A stretch of DNA of 64,000 nucleotides from DATMER01 sp963741305 (GTDB taxonomy: Bacteria; Acidobacteriota; Thermoanaerobaculia; Multivoradales; UBA5704), in assembly GCA_963741305.1 (NCBI GenBank), contig CAVUHL010000003.1:2852001-2916000 (forward strand). The letters are read 5' to 3'. The first letter of the stretch is position 1; the number at the start of each line of letters is the position of its first letter. Of this stretch, positions 11,201 through 40,358 are shown one piece after another. Position numbers and translations under genes: made by a program. The notes under the pieces were generated by a model. The model ran no database searches and had not been told where the DNA came from. It saw only the letters and a list, made by a program, of their open reading frames with translations.

Positions 11201-14200
11201 TCAGCAGTTCCCCCGGCACCCCGACCGGCACCGGCCACAGCTCCCGGTCAACGACGTGGACGCGTGTGTTCGTCACGGGCCGGCCGATGGGCACGGGCTC
11301 CCGGAGGCCTCCCCGCTCGCAGGCCCAGGAGGTCACTTCGATCGCCGTCTCAGTAGGGCCGTAGAGGTTGTACAGCTCTGCGTCCTGGATGCTGAAGAAG
11401 GCCTCCGCCACGCCGGTGGTCAACGCTTCGCCGCCGCAGTAGACCCGCCGCAGGCTTCGGCACTCGCCCAGCCTGCCGCCCTCCAGCAGCGCCTGGAGCA
11501 GCGACGGCACCACCTGCAGCACCGTGACCCCGTGCTCCTGAACGCTGCGCAACAGGACCTTCGGGTCGCGCTGAGCCCCGGGGAGGGCCATGACCAGCGT
11601 CGCCCCGGCCATCAGCGGCGCCCAGAGCTCCCACACCGAGGCGTCGAAGCTGAAAGAGGTCTTCTGGAGAAGCCGGTCGGAAGGGCCAAGCGGGTGCTCC
11701 GCCTGCATCCACAGCATGTGGTTGACGATCGCCCGGTGCGGGACCATCGTCCCCTTCGGCCTTCCGGTCGAGCCCGAGGTGTAGATGACGTAGGCCAGGT
11801 TCTCCGGCAACGCGCCGGACCGCCACGCCGGTGGCATGTTTTCTCCCGGCTCGGCCATCCCGTCGAGTGGAAGGATCCGCGCCTCTGAGGCCGGCAGCCT
11901 GTCCAGTAGCCGCACCTGCGCCAGCACCACCGGCATGCGCGAGTCCTTGAGCATGAAGGCCAGCCGCTCCGACGGATAGTCGGGATCGAGCGGCATGTAG
12001 GCGCCGCCCGACTTGAGAACTGCCAGAAGGCCCACCACCATTTCGAGCGACCGCTCCGCCAACACGCCGACGACGCTCTCCGGCCCTAACCCCGCCGCCC
12101 GCAGGCGCCGCGACAGATCGTTGGCCGCCCCATCCAGCTCCAGGTAGGTCAGGCTCCGTCCGTCATAGGTCACCGCCGGCCGGGAAGGCGTCCGCTTCAC
12201 CTGCGCCTCGATCAGCTCGTGCAGACAGGAACCGGCCGGGAAGGCAGCCGCCGAGTCGTTCCACTCGATGAGCTGCTGCGCCTCCTCGCGAGTCAGCAGC
12301 GGCAGCTCCGAGACGCGCCGTTCCGGGAAGTCCACCATGCCTTCGAGCAAACGGACGAGGTGCTGCAGGAAGCGACGGATTGTAACGGCGTCGAACAGCT
12401 CGGTGCTGTACTCGGCTTCGAAGCTCGTCCGCTCGCCGTCGCTCCGCACCTCCAGAGTCAGATCGAACTTCGCCGCGGAGCTCGGGACGCCGGCCAATTT
12501 CATCCTCAGCCCCTCGGCCGCGAGCTCCTCGCGGGGCAGGCTCTGGTAGGCCAGCATCACCTGGAACAGCGGGTTGCGCGACAGGTCACGCCCTGGAACC
12601 AGCTCCGCCACGATCTTCTCGAAGGGGAGATCCTGATGGGTGTACGCCTGCAGCGCCGCTTCGCGAACACGCGCCAGCAGCTCGCGAAACGAAGGACCGC
12701 CGGCCACGCTCACCCGCAGAGCCACCGTGTTCACAAAGAACCCGATCAGGTCCGCGATCTCGGGCCGGTCACGACCGGCCACCGGCGCCCCTACCACAAG
12801 GTCTTCCTGAGCTGTATAGCGGTGCAGCAGCACCAGGAACGCGGCGAAGAACGTCATGAACGGAGTGGCACCCTGGCTCTGGCCGAGCCGCTCCAGACTC
12901 GAGGCCACTCCCTCCGCCAGCTCGACCTCCTCGACGCCGCCGCGGTCGCTCCAAACCGCGGGACGCGGCCGGTCCGTGTGCAGCTCGACGCCGTGCGCCC
13001 CGGCCAGGCGCTCGCGCCAATAGGCCAACTGCCGCTCCAGCTCCACGCCCGCCAACCAGCTCCTCTGCCACACCGCAAAATCGGGGTACTGCACGGGCAG
13101 CTCAGGCAACGGAGACGGCCGCCCGGCGGCAAAGGCTCCATAGAGGATTCCTAACTCGCGCTGCAGCACCTCCACCGACCTGCCATCTGAAACGATGTGG
13201 TGCATTGCGACGAGGAGCCGGTGCTCGTCCGACCCGAGGCGCAGCAGGGCCGCGCGCAGCAGAGGACCCTGTTCGAGGTCGAACGGCCGGCGAGCCTCCG
13301 CGCTCTCCAGCCGCGCAATCTCGGCCTCGCGCGCCTCATCAGGCAAGGCTCCGAAGTCGAGCACCGGCAGGCTCCAAGCGGCCGGCGCGTGCACCACCTG
13401 CACAGGATCTGCGGCGCCCGCGGGCACCTCGAAGGTAGTGCGCAGCGAAGCATGGCGGCGCACCACCTCGGCCAGCGCGGCGGCCGCGAGCTCAGGCCGC
13501 AGCGGCCCGGCGAAGCGCAGCACGAGCGGAACGTTGTAGGCCGCCGAGCCCGGCTCCAGCCGATCGAGAAACCACAGACGTTGCTGTGCGAACGAGAGAG
13601 GTGCCGCCGGGCCGGCAAGACCGGGGACGAGCGCCGGGCTGGCGACGGTACCGTGGCGGCGCTCGGCCTCGATCCATGCGGCCAAGCGGGCGACCGTGGG
13701 CTCCTGAAAGATCACGCGCAACGGCAGCTCGACGCCGAGCCGCTCCTGGATGCGGACGGCCAGGCGGGCGGCAAGCAGCGAGTGGCCGCCGAGCGCGAAG
13801 AAGTCGTCAAAAGCGCCGATCCCCTCGATGCCCAGCATGCCCGACCAGACCTCGGCCACCGCCGCCTCGGCAGGCGTGCGCGGCGGTGCGGACGCAACGT
13901 GCGCCTCCACCGTAGAAGAAAGCTGCGCCAGGGCGCGGCGGTCCACCTTGCCGTTGGGGGTGAGCGGCAGCGCCTCCCGGACGATCCAGACCGAAGGGAT
14001 CATGACCTCGGGCAGCGAGCTGGCGAGGAACGCGCGCAGCGCCTCGGCAGCACCGTCCTCATTCAGCACGAGGCAACCGACCAGGCGCTTGTCGTGCTCG
14101 CGCACCAGCGCGACCGCCTCGCGCACACCAGGGTGGCGGCGCATCGCAGCCTCGATCTCCCCCAGCTCGATGCGGTAGCCGCGGATCTTGACCTGCTGGT

Positions 14201-17200
14201 CGATCCGGCCGAGGAACTCGAGACCGCCGTTCGGCAGGCGACGGGCCAGGTCGCCCGTGCGGTAGAGCCGCTCGCCGGACCCGCCCAGCGGGTCGGGGAT
14301 GAACTTCTCGGCCGTGAGATCGGGCCGCCGGCGGTAACCGCGCGCCAGGCCCACGCCGGCCACGCACAGCTCGCCGGGGACCCCGACCGGCACGGGAGCG
14401 AAGCCCCGGTCGAGGAGGTGCACGCGCAGGTTGGCGATCGGCCACCCGATGTGCGGCGCCCGGTGCCCCTCGACCGCGACGGGCGCCGCGGTGGTGGCGA
14501 TCGTGCTCTCCGTCGGGCCGTAGAGGTTGACGAACGAAAACCGCAGGTCCGCGGCCGGACGCAGGTGCAGCCGGTCGCCGGCGGTGTGAAGCACGCGCAA
14601 CGCGAGATCCGCGGGTGTCTTCTCCGTCAGCACCCCCTCGGCAAGCGGTGTGGGGAGAAACGCGACGGTCACACCGCGCTCCGCCATCCAGGAGAGGAGC
14701 GCCGGTGGCGAGAGCAGCACGTCCGGCGGAGGCACGTGCAGGGAGGCACCCGCGACCAGCGGTGGCCAGGTCTCCCAGACCGAAGCGTCGAAGCCCGGGC
14801 CGGCCACCAGGGACGAACGATCCGCGGGGGCCAGGCCGTAGGTCCGGCCGTGCCAGGCCATGAGGTTGCAGAGGCCGCGGTGGTGCAGCTCGGTCCCCTT
14901 GGGCGCGCCGGTCGATCCGGAGGTGTAGATGACATAGGCGAGCCCGTCGGGATCGAAGTCGTCGCTGAGCGGCGGTGACTGGCTCTCGTCGGAGCTCTCG
15001 TCCAAGGCCGGCTCGCCATCAAGCAGAATGATGCGGCCGGGGTGCATCGGCACCCCGGGCAGTCCGGCCATGATGCGCGAAGTGGTCAGCAGGGCTTTTG
15101 CCCCGGCGTCGCGCAGAACGTAGAGAACCCGTTCGGCAGGATAGGCGGGATCGATCGGAAGGTAGGCACCGCCGGCCTTGAGCGTCGCCAGGGCACCTAG
15201 AGGGAGCTTGGGCGAGCGCTCCAGCAGCAGCGCCACGACGTCCTCGCGTCCGATACCGAGCCGCCGCAGACGCCATGCCAGGAGGTTGGCGCGCCGCTCC
15301 AACTCGCCATAGGTCAGGGCCTCCTCCGCAGAGGCCACGGCCAGGGCGCCGGGATGGGCGGCGGCCTGCCGCTCGAACTGCCGGTGCACGGGTGTCTCGG
15401 GAATGTCCGCCGCGGTCCGGTTCCAACCCAAGACTACCTGGTCGCGCTCAGCCGCAGCCACCAGGGGCAGCTCCCCCAGCGGCGCGGCCGGATCGGCCAA
15501 GGCGCCGACGAGGAGAACTCGAAAGACGCCGAGCGTCCGCTGCACAGTCTCGCGATCGAAGAGATCGGAAGAGTACTCGGCGATCGCGTCGAGCCCATGC
15601 GGACCGCGCTCCATCAGCAAGGTGAAGTCGAACTTGGAGACGCCGGTGTCGACCTCGGCGGCAGCTGTCACCTCGACTCCGAGGTCCGGGCCGGTCATGG
15701 CCTCCTGAAGAGCGAAGGCGACCTGGAACAGCGGCGTGCGCGAGAGGTCGCGCTGCGGCGCCAGCTCTTCGACGAGGCGGTCGAAGGGGAGATCCTGGTG
15801 GACAAAGCCGGCCAGAACGGACTCGCGAACGTCGGCAAGCAGGCGGGAGAAGGGTTTGGCTTCCGATGCGGAGGCGCGCAGCGGCAACATATTGACGAAG
15901 AACCCGATCAGCCCCTCCAGCTCCAGGCGATTGCGGCCCGCGACGGGCGAGCCGACCACGAAGTCTTCCTGGAGCGTGTAACGATGCAAGAGAGCCTGGA
16001 AGGCCGCTAGCAGGGTCATGAAGAGTGTGGTGCCCTGGCGGCGGCCCAGGGCGGCGAGGGCAGGCTCCAGGTCGGCTCCGAGGGGGAGTCGCAAGCGCTC
16101 GCCCTGGAGCGACGGAATCGCGGGCCGCAGCCGGTCCGCTTGCAGCTCCAGGACCGGGGGCACTCCGGCGAGGTGCTCGCGCCACCAGGAGAGCGGCACC
16201 TCGGCCGCCTCCTCCGTAAGCCGGCGATGCTGCCAGACTGCGAACCCGGGGTACTGCACCGGCAGCGGTGGCAGGGGCGAGGCATGGACGGCGAGGGCAG
16301 CCCGGTAGAGGGCCGAAAGCTCGCGCAGGAGCACGCCCACCGACCAGGCATCGGACACGATGTGGTGAGTGCCGATAAGGAGCCGGTGCTCCTCGGGGCC
16401 GAGCCGCAGCAACGCAGTCCTCATGAGAGGACCGCGCTCCAGGTCGTACGGCCGGCGGGCCTCCTCGCTTGTGATCCGCTCCGCCTCGGCCCGGCGGGTC
16501 GGCTCGGGCAAGCCTTCGAGGTCGACGACTGGCAGGGGCTCGCGCTGCAGCGGCTCGCGGTAGACGAGCTGGACCGGGTCTCCCCCATCCGGCCGAGCCG
16601 CGAACAGTGTCCGTAGCGCCTCGTGTCGGCGGACAACTGCGTCGAATGCAGCGGCCAGCGCGGGCACGGTCAGCTCGCCGCGAAAGTCGAAGAGCTGGGC
16701 CAGGTTGTACAGCGCGGTGCCGGGACGGAGCCGCTCCAGGAACCAGAGGCGCTGCTGGGCGCTCGACAGAGGCGCCGGACCGGCGGGGGCCGGAGCGAGC
16801 AGGATCGCGGCCTCTGCCACAATCTCACCGCGGCCCTGCTGGTGCTCGATCCAGGACGCCAGGCTCGCCACGGTCGGATGCTCGAACACGGAGCGCAGGC
16901 CCAGCTCGACGCCGCACAGCTCGCGCACCCGCGAGGTGAGCCGCGTAGCCACGAGTGAGTGGCCGCCGAGCTGGAAGAAGTCCTGGTGGATGCCGACGGC
17001 TTCAATGTCCAGGACTTCGGCGAAGAGGCCGGCCAGCAACTCCTCGAGCTGGGTGCGCGGCGCTGTGTCCCCTGAATGGCCTTCGTCCGCCACGGCCGCG
17101 GTCTGCACACGCTCCAAGGCGCGGCGGTCCACCTTGCCGCTGGCGTTCAAGGGTAAGGAGTCGAGCACGGCCCAGGCGGTGGGCACCATGTAGTCGGGGA

Positions 17201-18629
17201 GGCGGGAGGCCAGGTGCCCCCGCAGCTCAGGAACCGAGGGTGCTGCCCCATTTGCCGCCAGGGCCACATAGCCTGCAAGACGGCCCTCGGTGGGGCGCAG
17301 CAGCACTGCTGCCCCACGCACGCCTGGATGCCCGAGCAGCACCGACTCGATCTCTCCCAGCTCGATCCTGAAGCCGCGGAGCTTGACCTGATGGTCGGCG
17401 CGGCCGATGAAGTCGATCTCGCCGGATGGGAGTAAGCGCGCCAGGTCGCCGGAGCGGTAGAGCCGGGCTCCGGGCGGGCCGAACGGATCGGGTACGAACC
17501 GCTCAGCCGTCAGGTCCGGCCGCCCGCGATAGCCCCGCGCCACTCCCTCACCGCCGATGAACAGCTCGCCTGGCGCACCCGCCGGCACCGATTCGAACGC
17601 GGTGTCGAGCAGGTGGACGCGCACGTTATCGAGAGGCCGCCCGATGGTAGGAGGCTGGTCGCCGTCCGCCGCGACAACCCCCTCGGTGGTGACGATGCTG
17701 ACCTCGGTCGGGCCATAGTTGTTCACCACGACGAATGGGCAGTCCTGCCGAGGCCGCAGACGCAGGCGGTCGCCGCCGGCCAGCACCCGGCGCAGCGCAA
17801 GGTCCGGCGGCAGCGTCTCCGTGAGCATCGCCTCCACCTGCACCGGGACGGCGAAGGAATGGCTGATCCCCTCGCGTGTGTACCAGGCGAGCAGGTCCGG
17901 CGCCGAGGCCAGGATTTCCGCGGGCGCGACGTGGAGCGAGGAGCCCGTGGTCAGGGCGAGCCAGATCTCCCACACGGACGCATCAAATCCGGGACTGGCG
18001 AGGAGCGCCATCCGCTCGCCGGGCTCGGTCAGGTACTTCCGCAGGTAATGCGCGATCGTGTTGGACAGTCCGCGATGGACAAGGTCGGTCCCCTTGGGAG
18101 CTCCGGTAGAGCCCGAGGTGTAGATCACGTAGGCTAGCCGGTCGGGCTCAGGCAGCGGAGTATCGCCGGGATCGCCAGGATCGCCATCCAGGTCGAGCGA
18201 CTCCAGCGCCACCTGCTCCAACGGCAGGCCGGGAAGGCGCAACCGCTCCATGGTCAATAGCAGCGAGGCCTCGGAGTCGCGGAGCACGTAGGTCAAGCGT
18301 TCAGACGGGTTGGAGGGGTCGATCGGCAGGTAGGCTGCGCCCGACAGCAGGACGCCTAGGCTGGAGACCACCAGTTCCGCAGAGCGCTCCATGCGCAGGG
18401 CCACCAGATCCTCGTCGCCAAGGCCGCGGCGGCGCAGCCAGGCTGCCAGGCGCAGGGACCGGTCCAGCAGCTCGCGATAGGTCAGGCTGCCGCCGTCCCA
18501 GGAGACGGCCAGCGCCTCAGGCCGGGCAAGGGCCTGCTGCAGGGCGATCTCGTATACCGGGGCTTCCTGGATCCCGGTATCTGCGCCGCTCCAGGCCACA
18601 TGGCGAACACTTGAGTTCATGGGTTTCAA
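5259..18629 (-). CDS. Nonribosomal peptide synthetase NRPS1, 5 modules, last adenylation domain gutted
   Basis: 4,456 aa in the cytoplasm. Order, with approximate residues: A1 25-520, T1 (Ser about 558), C2 615-1050, A2 (A3 motif about 1233), T2 about 1616, C3 (about 1686), A3 (about 2282), T3 about 2675, C4, A4 (about 3335), T4 about 3717, C5 (HHIVADG about 3907), a remnant of A5 (about 4245-4325), T5 about 4377. Pocket codes by eye: A1 DAWFLGNIVK (Leu-like), A2 DAWFHALIAK (unassigned), A3 DAWQYGLIEK (Gln-like), A4 DAWFLGHIVK (Leu-like). C2 has HHIVSDA instead of HHxxxDG. It starts directly with A; residues VRHVAWSGADTG look like a C-A linker left after loss of a C domain. TTG at 18629 has GGAG 6 nt upstream; ATG at 18620 is the alternative. 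There is no thioesterase. It lies 96 bp downstream of NRPS2 and is probably co-transcribed with it. Confidence 0.96.
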   Translation of the reverse strand: MKPMNSSVRHVAWSGADTGIQEAPVYEIALQQALARPEALAVSWDGGSLTYRELLDRSLRLAAWLRRRGLGDEDLVALRMERSAELVVSSLGVLLSGAAYLPIDPSNPSERLTYVLRDSEASLLLTMERLRLPGLPLEQVALESLDLDGDPGDPGDTPLPEPDRLAYVIYTSGSTGAPKGTDLVHRGLSNTIAHYLRKYLTEPGERMALLASPGFDASVWEIWLALTTGSSLHVAPAEILASAPDLLAWYTREGISHSFAVPVQVEAMLTETLPPDLALRRVLAGGDRLRLRPRQDCPFVVVNNYGPTEVSIVTTEGVVAADGDQPPTIGRPLDNVRVHLLDTAFESVPAGAPGELFIGGEGVARGYRGRPDLTAERFVPDPFGPPGARLYRSGDLARLLPSGEIDFIGRADHQVKLRGFRIELGEIESVLLGHPGVRGAAVLLRPTEGRLAGYVALAANGAAPSVPELRGHLASRLPDYMVPTAWAVLDSLPLNASGKVDRRALERVQTAAVADEGHSGDTAPRTQLEELLAGLFAEVLDIEAVGIHQDFFQLGGHSLVATRLTSRVRELCGVELGLRSVFEHPTVASLASWIEHQQGRGEIVAEAAILLAPAPAGPAPLSSAQQRLWFLERLRPGTALYNLAQLFDFRGELTVPALAAAFDAVVRRHEALRTLFAARPDGGDPVQLVYREPLQREPLPVVDLEGLPEPTRRAEAERITSEEARRPYDLERGPLMRTALLRLGPEEHRLLIGTHHIVSDAWSVGVLLRELSALYRAALAVHASPLPPLPVQYPGFAVWQHRRLTEEAAEVPLSWWREHLAGVPPVLELQADRLRPAIPSLQGERLRLPLGADLEPALAALGRRQGTTLFMTLLAAFQALLHRYTLQEDFVVGSPVAGRNRLELEGLIGFFVNMLPLRASASEAKPFSRLLADVRESVLAGFVHQDLPFDRLVEELAPQRDLSRTPLFQVAFALQEAMTGPDLGVEVTAAAEVDTGVSKFDFTLLMERGPHGLDAIAEYSSDLFDRETVQRTLGVFRVLLVGALADPAAPLGELPLVAAAERDQVVLGWNRTAADIPETPVHRQFERQAAAHPGALAVASAEEALTYGELERRANLLAWRLRRLGIGREDVVALLLERSPKLPLGALATLKAGGAYLPIDPAYPAERVLYVLRDAGAKALLTTSRIMAGLPGVPMHPGRIILLDGEPALDESSDESQSPPLSDDFDPDGLAYVIYTSGSTGAPKGTELHHRGLCNLMAWHGRTYGLAPADRSSLVAGPGFDASVWETWPPLVAGASLHVPPPDVLLSPPALLSWMAERGVTVAFLPTPLAEGVLTEKTPADLALRVLHTAGDRLHLRPAADLRFSFVNLYGPTESTIATTAAPVAVEGHRAPHIGWPIANLRVHLLDRGFAPVPVGVPGELCVAGVGLARGYRRRPDLTAEKFIPDPLGGSGERLYRTGDLARRLPNGGLEFLGRIDQQVKIRGYRIELGEIEAAMRRHPGVREAVALVREHDKRLVGCLVLNEDGAAEALRAFLASSLPEVMIPSVWIVREALPLTPNGKVDRRALAQLSSTVEAHVASAPPRTPAEAAVAEVWSGMLGIEGIGAFDDFFALGGHSLLAARLAVRIQERLGVELPLRVIFQEPTVARLAAWIEAERRHGTVASPALVPGLAGPAAPLSFAQQRLWFLDRLEPGSAAYNVPLVLRFAGPLRPELAAAALAEVVRRHASLRTTFEVPAGAADPVQVVHAPAAWSLPVLDFGALPDEAREAEIARLESAEARRPFDLEQGPLLRAALLRLGSDEHRLLVAMHHIVSDGRSVEVLQRELGILYGAFAAGRPSPLPELPVQYPDFAVWQRSWLAGVELERQLAYWRERLAGAHGVELHTDRPRPAVWSDRGGVEEVELAEGVASSLERLGQSQGATPFMTFFAAFLVLLHRYTAQEDLVVGAPVAGRDRPEIADLIGFFVNTVALRVSVAGGPSFRELLARVREAALQAYTHQDLPFEKIVAELVPGRDLSRNPLFQVMLAYQSLPREELAAEGLRMKLAGVPSSAAKFDLTLEVRSDGERTSFEAEYSTELFDAVTIRRFLQHLVRLLEGMVDFPERRVSELPLLTREEAQQLIEWNDSAAAFPAGSCLHELIEAQVKRTPSRPAVTYDGRSLTYLELDGAANDLSRRLRAAGLGPESVVGVLAERSLEMVVGLLAVLKSGGAYMPLDPDYPSERLAFMLKDSRMPVVLAQVRLLDRLPASEARILPLDGMAEPGENMPPAWRSGALPENLAYVIYTSGSTGRPKGTMVPHRAIVNHMLWMQAEHPLGPSDRLLQKTSFSFDASVWELWAPLMAGATLVMALPGAQRDPKVLLRSVQEHGVTVLQVVPSLLQALLEGGRLGECRSLRRVYCGGEALTTGVAEAFFSIQDAELYNLYGPTETAIEVTSWACERGGLREPVPIGRPVTNTRVHVVDRELWPVPVGVPGELLIGGAQVGRGYLARPELTAERFIPDPFTGEAGARLYRSGDLARRLPDGAVDFLGRIDHQVKLRGLRIELGEIEAALCRNPAVLRAMVLVREDAPGNLRIGAFYVPGGEAASVDDLRTTLRQDLPEYMIPSWFVALPALPLTPNGKVDRRALAEMAPAVVESASAIAPRSPVEAVIADIWSSLLGIRDIGAFDDFFALGGHSLLAARLAARVYDRLRVELPLRVVFQESTVARLAAWIESERRQDVSAGPSLVAGLAGEAAPLSFAQQRLWFFEQLQPGSPAYNIPTPFRLTGPLRPELLAAAMAEVVRRHGALRTTFEVPEGTAGPVQVVHPAAGWHLPVIDLGALPPQLREAEAGRVAAEDSRRPFDLRQFPLMRTTLLRLSRQGEDTEHWLLATLHHIVSDGWSMELLERELAAVYDALSSGRPSPLPELPVQYGDFAVWQRSWLAGRELERQLAYWRSRLAEPPTLELPTDRPRPAVWSHRGAVEMASMPGELADRLEQVGRSYGATLFMTLFAAFLALLQRYTSQEDLIVGTPLAGRGRPEIQDLIGFFVNTLALRVSLDGDPSFEALLARVRETVLEAYDHQDVPFEKLVAELAPTPDLSRNPLFQVVFAVQERLAPVRIGGDLVLTAGEWVHHGTAKFDLTLHAYRTERELQLWAEYGTDLFDAATIQRLLGHFRRLLEGIVAESGDRVRLSELTLLDESEREQVLVAWNRTQEEIPEEPVHRLFFRWAEVTPDALAVSWEGGSLTYAELACRAAELAGRLSGQGVGPETVVALRLERSAELVIAALAVLEVGGAYLPIDPAHPLERAHWIMHDSGAKLLLTKEDLDTPSLTLPRMAGEGEIPLPHALAYVIYTSGSTGTPKGTELCHRGLSSIIAWHRRAYGMGPADRCPLLAGPGFDASVWDTWAPLTAGASLHVPPREVVLSPPALFAWFEEKGITVSFLATPLGEAFLAQAEARSSRLSLRYLLTGGDRLRRRPAPDLPFVLINHYGPTETTIVATAGRVDPAGERLPDIGVPLDNTRVYILDRWLQPVPVGVPGEICLAGEGLARCYRNQPELTARTFVPDPFGDPFGGGQRLYRTGDLARWLPSGTIEFIGRADQQVKIRGQRIELGEIEATLGRHPAVRDTVVLVRDERLVAYVVTREVVTVEILRSWLARSLPEAMVPTAWAFLDALPLTPNGKVDRRALPAQVASQDEETFVPPSTPTQRALARVWVSLLGLERVGARDNFFQLGGHSLSATQLATRVHERFGITLELRAIFENPVLEALAAHVDSVRGSSQGDAEREGMYPLSFAQQRLWFLDRLQPGLAAYNIPALLRFVGPLRPEILATVLNQVVSRHAALRTTFETSVVAGDPVQVVHRSAVRSLPLIDLAGLPASEREAETGWLTKEEAERPFDLRSGPMLRTALLRLEGDTEHRLLATMHHIVADGWSLDLLLRELGIFYGACSEGRPSPLPDLSTQFADFVAWQRTWLTGDEMERQLAYWRGLLARPPVFELPTDQPRPAVWSFRGDVVRMELPETLAGELEHFAQSHQATPFMTILAGFLILLYRHTGHEDLLVGTPVAGRSRVDTEEVIGPFANMLPLRVGLEGEPTFLDVLDRVRESALAAYACQDIPLEKLAAEVAPERDLSRNPLFQVLFAFLEGGERPPVAPGLTMTLEDQVHSGTSKFDLSFRVTHTAGRLHIWAEYAATLFDRATVLRLSEHFARLLEEALAHPELPVARLPLLGEAEQAQLAAWDEAGRHHAEELHARFEAQPVHGTRGYVLDRWLQRLPAGIPGELCLAGAVLTSGGYLVRPELMAGRFLPDPFSAEPGARMYRTGDRVRLRQDGLLEHLGRFQDDRRTLPASAPRPPATVEFVAPRTALEEEVAQVWAEVLGVKSVGSNDSFWDLGGHSLLANRALARLEASFGVTLQLQSLFASPTLGGFSSVLAESVLASEGEAEMDDALAALGDMSEEEVRALIEQTVRELEELA
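5650..5896 (-). other. Vestigial adenylation domain (A5) of NRPS1
   Basis: After C5 the protein jumps from a normal C-A linker (AELHARFEAQ) straight to the A5-A6 region (YVLDRWLQ, PGELCLAG), then YRTGD (A7) and HLGR (A8 start), and then into a Pro-rich linker before T5. Motifs A1-A4, including the ATP-binding YTSGSTG loop and the whole substrate pocket, are missing, as is the A8-A10 part with the catalytic Lys. It cannot activate an amino acid on the known A-domain mechanism. T5 keeps an intact LGGHSL, so the module would need loading in trans or may carry no residue. Confidence 0.9.
8645..8710 (-). repeat. Repeat-derived linker inside A4 of NRPS1
   Basis: The loop just before the LAYVIYTSGSTG core reads TPSLTLPRMAGEGEIPLPH. 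This wording is typical of translated dispersed intergenic repeats rather than of adenylation domains. The DNA has a partly palindromic layout (GGGGAAGAGGAATCTCCCC at 8651-8669). The insertion is in frame and sits at the same point as the repeats in the NRPS2 A2, A3 and A4 domains. Confidence 0.5.
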
Positions 18630-18725
18630 CAGGCACTCCGTGAGGGGACGTTCACTCTCCTAAGTGCCATACGGATTCCGAAACGGGACATGCCCGACAT
18701 GCTTAAGCTATTCATAGGCAAGTAA

Positions 18726-40307
<21,582 letters not shown>

Positions 40308-40358
40308 GTTTCGGGAGGGAGTGCGCGGAAGGTAGGGGAGCTTATACCAAGCCGGCGG

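Noticed and set aside
18640..18660. 9-codon leader peptide before NRPS1 (and NRPS3)
   Set aside because: The length is kept in both copies, but AGGAG nearly touches the GTG, there is no codon run suggesting attenuation, and common descent explains the match.
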